From positions 4,286,001 through 4,350,000 of the forward strand of contig NC_049564.1 in the NCBI RefSeq assembly GCF_013368755.1: a DNA stretch of 64,000 nucleotides, written 5' to 3'. The position numbers and the translations under genes are program-made. A model generated the notes under the pieces. That model was not told where the DNA came from, ran no database searches, and was given only the letters and a program-made list of their open reading frames with translations. Source of the stretch: Talaromyces rugulosus (taxonomy: Eukaryota > Ascomycota > Eurotiomycetes > Eurotiales > Trichocomaceae). This document shows, piece after piece, positions 55,522-64,000 of this stretch (the stretch's first letter is position 1; every line of letters starts with the position of its first letter).

Positions 55522-56208
55522 AACCCATATGAATGACCATGGCAACCATAGCTTTTCTTCTTCTTGATTAACGTCTAGATCCCAAATGTTTTTCTACATT
55601 TATAGTGAAAAGAAGCGATTTTATATTTTAGGCACATGCAATTACCATTTGCGTTCTTTTTCTCATTTAGGGACTGGAGGGCTCATTTCGCTCCGTTCAA
55701 ATGTCCCGATATCGGCCTACGAAAGCCAAACACCCGCGCTTCTATTTAGGTTGTTACGACTATACTAATATATATGAGACTTTCCCATAATTGATAGTAA
55801 AAACAAACCGATTATTATCTGGCCATTATTTATTGATTTTGCCGGTGGAAGCATTAGGGCTTCATGTCAATTAGTTGTGGGGGCGGTCCTAGTTTCAAAT
55901 GGCAGGATCCGGTGGCATTTTCAAGTTTGCCACTTCCGGTGGAATGTCGATTGTTTAGGGCCAAGCCACGCTAGTTATCCTACAAGGAGGGTTGTATCAA
56001 TAAATTCCAGCATGGCTGAATCCGGGGTAAGAAGAGCGGGGAGTGTGGGGTGCTTATGCGAAGTGCGGAGTAGCGAGAATAATAGCTGAAGATATGTAGT
56101 TGGCATGGTTCTTATAAACAAGCTAGTCCCCGGTCCTTGTAACCAGTATTGTCTATTAACAAATCTTCGTCTTCCGAGGGAGTTTAGGACAAAATAGTTG
56201 CAGTAAAG
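55522..56208. promoter_or_regulatory. Intergenic: repeat copy B and three CCGGTGG motifs upstream of permease 2
   Basis: CCGGTGG occurs at 55842, 55909 and 55936, the last two within a repeated phrase (TCCGGTGGCATTT / TCCGGTGGAATGT). Repeat copy B lies at 55855-55892, among these motifs. No gene is recognised. Confidence 0.5.
55855..55892. repeat. Dispersed 38-bp repeat, copy B
   Basis: Second copy of the sequence at 43871-43908 (34 of 38 identical, same orientation, differences all transitions). Both copies begin with TAG and end with CCTAG. It stands alone here; no open frame like that upstream of copy A remains. Confidence 0.75.
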
Positions 56209-57973
56209 ATGGACCCGGAAAAAACCCAGCAAAAGCTGGAATATGACGACGAAATTGACAAGGAGGCTATTGAACATTGTGAAAACATTGCCGGGTTCAC
56301 CCCGGAGGAGCAGAAGCAAATAATACGACGTGTTGACCGCCGGCTGGTTGTTATCCTTGGATGTCTTTATTTCATCAGTCTCCTGGATAGAGCCAATCTT
56401 GGAGCTGCATCTGTTGCTGGGTTTGTTGTTCAACCCTTGACCTCAGTATCGTTCTAACACGAAGGTCAGCATGCAGGATGAGCTCCATATGAATGCGAGT
56501 AATAACGCATACTCACTTGTCACCCTTGTGTTCTTTATACCTTATACCATCTTCCAAATTCCCGCTACTGCTATTATCCGCAAGATCGGGCCCCGTTTAT
56601 TCCTTGCCGCTATTGTTCTGGCCTGGGGTGCCACCATGATCGTGAGCTACTACTATTCTTGTAAGAATTTCTTTACTAACTATTTCTCGATATTAGGGAT
56701 TTGGGTTCGCTCCAAATTGGTCCGTATTAGCAGGTCTACGCGTCATTCTAGGGTCTCTGGAGGCTGGCTTTTATCCAGGCTGTATATTCCTGCTGAGTGT
56801 ATGGTACTGCCGGTATGAACTACACAAACGCAATGCTGGATTTTACCTTATCGGCAATTTTGCATCTGGCTTTGGGGGTATCCTAGCCTATGGATTTATG
56901 CAAATGGACGGTCTTGCTAGAATATCCGGGTGGCGATGGATTTTCATTGTGAGTACTCTCAGCAAAAAAAATAAACCGAAAACGAGGAAGAAAGAAGTTA
57001 ATATAATATTAGATCGAGGGAGCACTTACCTGTCTCTTCGGGATTATATCATATTTTATTTTAGTTGACTTTCCGGAAAAGTCTCCTCAATCATGGAACT
57101 TTCTGAACGAACGCGAAACCGCCTTCATAGTTACGCGGATTGAAAACGATCGCTCAGACGTCTTTGCCGAGCCATTTTCGCTGCAAGAATATCTCAAAGT
57201 CGGTTTGGATCTTAAGGTATGGGGCTACTCTGCTCTATATGTGCTAACATGCACGAATACTTACGCTATCGGCTACTTCATTCCTATCATTCTCGAAGAT
57301 AGTATGAATTTCGGTGTAGTCAAGGCGCAGTGCCTTGTGGCACCACCATATGTTGCTGCTAGCATTATTATGTATTTTCAGGCAATTTATTCCGACAAAT
57401 GGCACATGCGAGGCCCTCTGGTGCTAGGAAATTCCGCACTGGCTATGATTGGCATGGCCCTTTTAGGCTACTTGGAAAACCCAGCACCACGCTACTTTGG
57501 AATATTTCTAGCCACCATTTGCAGTAAGACTATTTGCTCCTTGAATTCCACGAGAAATCCCGGAACTAATGTTATTTTTGTCCAGGCAACTCTAATTGTC
57601 CAGCATTGGTATCCTGGCAAAGGTAAACACAATTCTTAAAGTTGTATCCAGGCGGCCTATTGCCTATGACAGAGAGAGTAAATTTTCTGACAGTTACTAA
57701 TTTAGCAACAATATTCGAGGACAATGGAGACGTGCTTTTACATCTGCTACTCTCATCGGCGGAGGAAGTATAGGGGGCATCATCGCCTCGACTGTTTTCC
57801 GCGCTCAAGATGCACCAGGCTATCGCCCTGGTCTACTTGCAGCAATTTTGGCCAATGCGCTGATGATTATTATCACTATCGGTCTTGAGATCAAGTTTTA
57901 CAGAGCCAACAAACGAGCAGAGGGTGGAGGAAAACAGATTGAGGGGTTGGAGGGGTTTCGCTATACATACTAA
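56209..57973 (+). CDS. MFS permease, allantoate/anion:cation symporter type, copy 2
   Basis: Six exons (56209-56420, 56470-56641, 56697-56948, 57013-57523, 57586-57622, 57706-57973) join in phase to 483 residues. The N-terminus ends in QIIRRVDRRLVVILGCLYFISLLDRANLGAASVAG, the family signature of helix 1. GLRVILGSLEAGFYPGCIFLL and WRWIFI-IEGALTCLFGIISYFILVDFPEKSP are typical of Dal5/Tna1-type symporters. The 37-base exon 5 encodes NSNCPALVSWQ, joined to SNNIRGQWRRAFTSATLIGGG, a conserved block that would be lost without it. The C-terminus is GLEGFRYTY. Differences from permease 1 throughout show that this is not a recent duplicate. It is in tandem with regulator 2 and may be its target. Confidence 0.87.
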
Positions 57974-58548
57974 CTGTACCAAAAAAACATCAGCCAGGTT
58001 ACTAAGTGCTTCAGTCCGTGTACTTGGGATGCTTTCTGACTGGTGGCCAATGTTTGCTTGAAGTACAAGTCGATGAGCTATTCATCTATAGAGAAATTCA
58101 GATGCTACACTCACTCCGTTAACAACAATGTCATAATAATAACATGGGCTAAGATATGAAAACAACAGATCAATTGATATTTCTTGTAGATATTTTGAAA
58201 AAATAAAATACATATAGTCCACGAGGTAGAATATAAAAGCAGAGAAGCGGGAAAACCAGGGGAAATTCGGCTAGAATAATACATAGAGAACTATCATATC
58301 AAAGAAGCCCTCTAGCCACTAAATTAAAAGTTTATAACAGATTGCTACCACTAAATACGATTTAATAGTAGTAACAATTTACAGTTTGCATCGTTTGTCT
58401 CCCCTATTTAAGCGCTCTGATTGGCAACGTTAGTCCCACTTCCCCGGTTAACCCCGGTGTTGTCCCCGGACGCAGAGCTTACTGCATGCAATGTGCATAT
58501 ATGTATCATTTACCCTGCATTTTGCACTGCTGAATATTTCAGTCCTCC
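57974..58548. promoter_or_regulatory. Promoter of regulator 2 with three CCCCGG direct repeats (58442-58469)
   Basis: CCCCGG occurs at 58442, 58452 and 58464 (CGG starts at 58445, 58455, 58467; spacing 10 and 12), about 80-110 bases before the regulator ATG. The spacing differs from the 9-bp spacing seen in the other three cluster promoters. The remainder is AT-rich 3' flank of permease 2. Confidence 0.5.
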
Positions 58549-60834
58549 ATGCAAGGAGATACTCGAAATGCCTCTCGGAGGCTTCGGAACTCAAAGGCTT
58601 GTGACCGTTGCCGTCGGCAGAAACTCAAGGTAAGCCCGACCCATGCAATATATAGAGTGTCGAGTTAAAGAGGAAGGAGAGGGAAAAGAAAAGAGCTTGG
58701 TTTATTTCTTTGGTTATTTAGAGTCTAAAATTGTTCTTTTTCTTGTCAATAGTGTGATACTACCCGACCATGCGTCCTTTGTACTCGGTCAGGGAGCAAA
58801 TGCGAGACGTCTGGCCAAACACCTCGACGGACCAGCAAGCGCCAGTCACGAGTGGTAGATAATGGTTCGTCGTCAAGACCAGGATACTCTCCTACTCATG
58901 GGGTTGACACAGGCGAGACTCGCGTTTCCCAGAACTGCTCTTTTTCGCCAAGCAACAGTAGTTTCACCTCAGGGCAACGTCAGTTCAACTCCAGCACTTC
59001 GACAATTGATTTTGCAAGACGAGTTTTCAATGAAGAGGAAACCGGCCGGACATTTACAGGGGCTTCTGTCCCCGGTGACAGTGGAGTCTCTAGTGCAGAC
59101 CACTCCCTTTGGGGGTTAAAAGAAATGCAATTTCCGCCCTTGCCAGTGATGTTAGCCTTGATTGACGCCTATTTCCATCGAATGCAGTGGTTCATGCTGC
59201 TATTCCACGAAACTTCGTTTCGAGAAACAGCTGATAGTCTAATCTCAAAGCAAGTCTGGAGCCGACAGGAACTAAGTGCCGTTATTAGTGTTCTCTCAGT
59301 GAGTCTTATCGGTCTGCAGTCAGTCTTACCAGATCGAAAATGGTCCGGGCATGAACTCTTACAAACGTACGGACTGGATGCGCATGTTTTATTGAATGGA
59401 TTTCTCGCCGAAATCCGACTTCGTTTTGTCGACGTTCTCGAAGACTGTCGAATTGAGGGAGTCCAGTCATGTATACTCTTGTCCAGTTACTATGTTTTTC
59501 ACAACTCTCCGAGCCTTGCCTGGACCATGTTCGGCATGGCAATGAGGATTGCGTACGCCCTTGATATGCAGATACCGCCATCGGGAAAAATTCTCATAGC
59601 TGATGAGATTCGGTCTCGTTGTTGGAATAGCATCATTGTGTCCGATACTTTCTCTTCGGTCGTATACGGACGCCCGGTTTCAATCGACTCCGCGTTTGCC
59701 AGTTTGCATCCCCTGGAATTTTCGGATGACTTGGCGATCCATCCATGGCTGCTAAATCATCCGTTAGTAGCAGATACGGATCATGGGATAACTTCGATGA
59801 TCCCTTTCCATCTCTTGAAGACAGAAATCTACAGCCTTAATCGGGATATCATTTTGCGGTTTCGTGGACTGCCCCTGAAAACAGAGAGCGGAGTGGGAGA
59901 GGTCGACCTAAGGGCGATTGCTCAAATCGCCCAAGAGGCTGATGAGGTTCTGACTCACTGGCGCAGAGGACTGCCGAAATTTTTCGACTTTGATTATTGG
60001 ACTCGTGACGGGAAATGGAACATGATTGAACGAGAACTTAGTTCGCCCTATGCTCACAAAATCCGAAAAAAAGTCGAGATAATCTACTTTCAAGCCGCTA
60101 TACTTCAGCTGACCTACGATGCTGCTGTGATTCAGACACAACGACCACTTCTCGAACAGAAGTTTCACAATTCTACCTCTTCCGTATCTGTGCTTGACAC
60201 TATGCATAAATCTTTAGGAGTAGCAACAGCAGCAGCACTCCGGATATCACGAATCCCCGTTCACAAGTTGAACAACCATTTCGCTGCATCTTTTGCATCT
60301 ATGCAGCAGTTCACTGCTGGAGTTATTCTTTGCATTCAACCTACTAGTCAACCTTTCACCGCTGCTGCTCATGAAGCCAAAGAGGGGGTAATGAGGATTA
60401 TCCACAGTAGCAGGGGTTTCAGTCCTTATAACCGAATAGCAAAACAAACAGACGAGCTCTTGACGGAGCTACTGAAAGTTACCATTGAGAGGGAGACGTC
60501 ACGCGCGTTGAGGGGAACCCGGCCGTCTAGCCCAGATAGGAGCATTGCTCTCGATGAGCAAGCCGGGGGTGCACGGTTTATGGATAGGTCGTCTGAAATT
60601 GTATCCTCTGTCCGAGATCCCGCAGCAGAGTGTCCGAATCCGACGGATGAGGCAATGCAACGCCAACCGCCTTCAGAAACTGCGATATTGGAATCTGATT
60701 TCAACGATTCTGTCGGGAATTCAGAGCCGTTTGAATTTCCCTCGGCCCATCTATTTGAGCATCTGGACACTATATTTGGGGCATTTGGAGACCGTAAGCA
60801 CGAGCCACTCCTCGTATGTGTTTCGCGCCGCTAA
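58549..60834 (+). CDS. Zn2Cys6 transcription factor, cluster regulator 2
   Basis: Exons 58549-58629 and 58753-60834 join in phase 0 to about 720 residues. The first exon starts MQGDTRNASRRLRNSKACDRC, so the intron lies inside the zinc cluster: CDRCRRQKLKC + DTTRPCVLCTRSGSKC, spacing C-x2-C-x6-C-x5-C-x2-C-x6-C. The middle domain is of the Fungal_trans type (MLLFHETSFRETADSLIS; EGVQSCILLSSYYVFHNSPSLAWTMFGMAMRIAYALDMQ; RSRCWNSIIVSDTFSSVVYGRPVSI). It follows permease 2 in the same direction. The last frame ends with a disordered acidic region that may be the activation domain. An upstream short ORF is possible, since ATG codons (58421, 58481) precede the start. Confidence 0.88.
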
Positions 60835-61298
60835 CTATTGGGTAGCAATGTTTAATTTGATCCCCGAGGATCAGAACAGCTCCTGGAATTGGGGTCGAAG
60901 GGCTCCTTAGCTTGGTGATTTTTATATCAATTGATTCATGCAGTCTATCCTCTGTTGACTGGTGATATACTGAAATATAGTCCACGTGCCGGTGGAGTTT
61001 GCCTATATATTTATATATGTGTATAGTTTATGGCTGCAAAAACACTAGAAGGATCATAAAACCTGTAAAATTCAAGGGTTATTAATTCTATATACAATTT
61101 AATTGATTCATTCTTTCCATAGTCGGTCGAGAGTTGATGACGTCTAGCACCGCTCTAATTGGCTCGATCGCAGCTCCAGTTCCGTCGGCGGGTCTGGGCA
61201 GCGCCGATGACTTCCAAATGTTCGGCCTCGGCCTCTGCTCAAGCTCAACACAACATTCCTTTTCCTGCTGGAAGAAAAAAAAGGAGGCATATTCGACC
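60835..61298. other. Spacer between regulator 2 and ferrochelatase
   Basis: AT-rich 3' flank followed by the ferrochelatase promoter; CACGTG at 60983-60988. Open frames extend upstream of 61299 in the ferrochelatase frame, with an ATG at 61134, but the sequence there lacks conservation. Confidence 0.45.
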
Positions 61299-62692
<1,394 letters not shown>

Positions 62693-63171
62693 AAAGTCCG
62701 GACGCTGTAGTAAATAGCAGATAATTATTATATCACCGTCAAGATACATAGTGCCAAAATAATAGTGATAGGCGATAACGCTAGCGCATGCGGAGATAAC
62801 TTTGACCCTGACGTCGACAAATGATGAATCATTATTAATCTGCAGCCCCGGCTTAAAATCGGCCGGCGGCTTATCGCGCCGTTGTTATTTGCGCCGGTTC
62901 CTTGCTGCCAACAGGTTTTTGGGCAGAGTCGTTATTCTTGTATCCGCGTGTTCCGGACCCCGAGGGCGTTTTCGTGCGTTGGGCTAAACAGTCACTGCTG
63001 ACGCTCTTCAGCGGGTCTGAAAGTGGTACCAAAGACGCTAGCGACATCGTCATCCTGGCTTATTCCATCTTCAGCACACCTTTGCTTTCATCTACACAGG
63101 TGTAGGCATGGCTTTTAGTCCTCATCCGAGAAACACACATCGATAAACCTGCTTTCCGGGCCGTAAATGTC
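62693..63171. other. Spacer before the last transporter gene
   Basis: 3' flank of ferrochelatase and promoter of the MFS gene. CCGGC-rich words occur at 62854-62868 (CGGCCGGCGG). No gene is recognised. Confidence 0.45.
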
Positions 63172-64000
63172 ATGGAGAGCCAGGCACCCTTCGCGATCGA
63201 GGCAGACGAAGATGCGCGCGTGCGGTATCAAGCACGCACGACGATCGACGACCCCAGCATCGCTGAAACTGCCCCATTGCTGGCAGAGACCTCTCCAGAG
63301 TCGTTACTGAACGAACCTGACGGCTCCGATGACCATGAGAGACCGTGGTTAGGGTCAGACGAGTTCTCCCGGAAGCCGCCATGGAGGCGCCCTTCTGTAT
63401 GATAACTCTACAGCCGTTGTATCCTGATGAACTCTAACATAACATGCGCAGATCTTGTGGATTCTTATCCCGCTGTTTCTATTCACCACTGCCTTTGGTG
63501 GCATCGTCGTTCCGAGAATCGATCTCATCCTGAACCTCGTGTGTCGAGACTACTTCGCCAAGCAAGCGTCCCAAGAGCCAGGTTTCACCTATCTGCCAGT
63601 CGTGTTCGGAAAAGAGAATGATCAATGCAATATACCAGTAGTGTCGGCGGGCACTTCACAGTTCATGCTGTACCTCAGTCTCATATCAGGACTGCTATCG
63701 GCAATCGCCAGCCCGCGCCTAGGCGATCTGTCTGATCGGTATGGACGCACACCGCTATTGGCGCTCTGTATTTTTGGTACCCTCGCTATGGAGGCAGTTA
63801 CTACGTTTGTCGCAGCGAATTACGAAACCGTGTCGATCAATTGGCTTTTAGTGGGAGCCTTCCTGGACGGCCTTTGTGGCTCGTTTACCTTGGCCATTGC
63901 TTTGGCACACTCGTACGGAGCCGACTGCTCGTCTCCAGAGCGAAGAAACGTTATTTTTGGTCTATTCCACGCAACTTTGTTTAGCGGAATCGCAATCGGC
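63172..64000 (+). CDS. MFS transporter (DHA1-like), 3' end outside window
   Basis: Exons 63172-63396 and 63452 to the window end join in phase 0; about 258 residues are seen and the gene continues. The N-terminal ~72 residues are hydrophilic (PSIAETAPLLAETSPESLL contains an ETAPLL acidic dileucine-like signal). Exon 2 opens ILWILIPLFLFTTAFGGIVVPRIDLI, helix 1. A luminal loop with a Cys (DQCNIPVVSAG) follows, then RLGDLSDRYGRTPLLAL, the MFS signature (G-x-L-S-D-R-x-G-R) between helices 2 and 3. The dileucine and luminal loop suggest a vacuolar or endosomal transporter rather than a drug pump at the plasma membrane. Substrate unknown. Confidence 0.83.

Noticed and set aside
61134..61298. Upstream in-frame start for ferrochelatase at 61134
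   Set aside because: It adds 55 residues with a Lys run (KKKKEA) and no presequence character; ATG 61299 has a better context and a normal mitochondrial targeting sequence.

Overview
The window is nuclear DNA of a filamentous ascomycete, most likely a Eurotiomycete (Aspergillus/Penicillium/Talaromyces type). The genes are compact and carry short GT-AG introns of about 50-80 bases. Recognisable orthologues include an ApsA/Num1 cortical anchor, Ku70, Cwc24, an Rvs167-type BAR-SH3 protein, a Gyp2-type GRAM-TBC protein and ferrochelatase. There are many Zn2Cys6 regulators and fungal rhodopsin-domain membrane proteins. The species cannot be fixed from this sequence. Exon limits were worked out by hand from splice signals, phase and family conservation.

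Layout. 0-7 kb: the 3' end of a membrane protein gene, a GRAM-TBC RabGAP and an inositol-polyphosphate 5-phosphatase. 7-10.9 kb: about 4 kb of sparse sequence holding one 66-residue Cys-rich gene. 10.9-16.5 kb: a Zn2Cys6 regulator divergent from an NmrA-like reductase gene, with a perfect 20-bp palindrome between them, then a rhodopsin-domain membrane protein. 16.8-22 kb: an RNA 3'-phosphate cyclase, then a beta-lactamase-fold hydrolase enclosed by two AT-rich, repeat-derived islands. 22-42.5 kb: housekeeping block with an Atg33-like protein, a disordered conserved protein, Rvs167, a ZGRF1-N-terminal-like protein, a methyltransferase, ApsA, Cwc24 and Ku70. 43.3-43.9 kb: a decayed gene with an in-frame stop and a frame break. 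44-60.8 kb: an accessory catabolic-looking cluster. 61.3-64 kb: ferrochelatase and the start of another MFS transporter, cut by the window end.

The most interesting region is 44-60.8 kb. It holds two Zn2Cys6 regulators, two permeases of the allantoate/anion-cation symporter type, a secreted CE1 (feruloyl-esterase-like) enzyme, an intracellular alpha/beta hydrolase, a secreted amidase and a rhodopsin-domain membrane protein, and no biosynthetic megasynthase. I infer a catabolic module: secreted hydrolases open an ester and/or amide substrate outside the cell, the permeases import the organic acid, and the local regulators control the set. Supporting this, three promoters in the cluster (regulator 1/permease 1, esterase, amidase) carry CGG triplets phased at exactly 9 bp (CGG-N6-CGG). 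The esterase promoter has five consecutive 9-bp units. This direct-repeat spacing is the kind read by Hap1-type Zn2Cys6 proteins. I found this pattern by eye and did not test it statistically.
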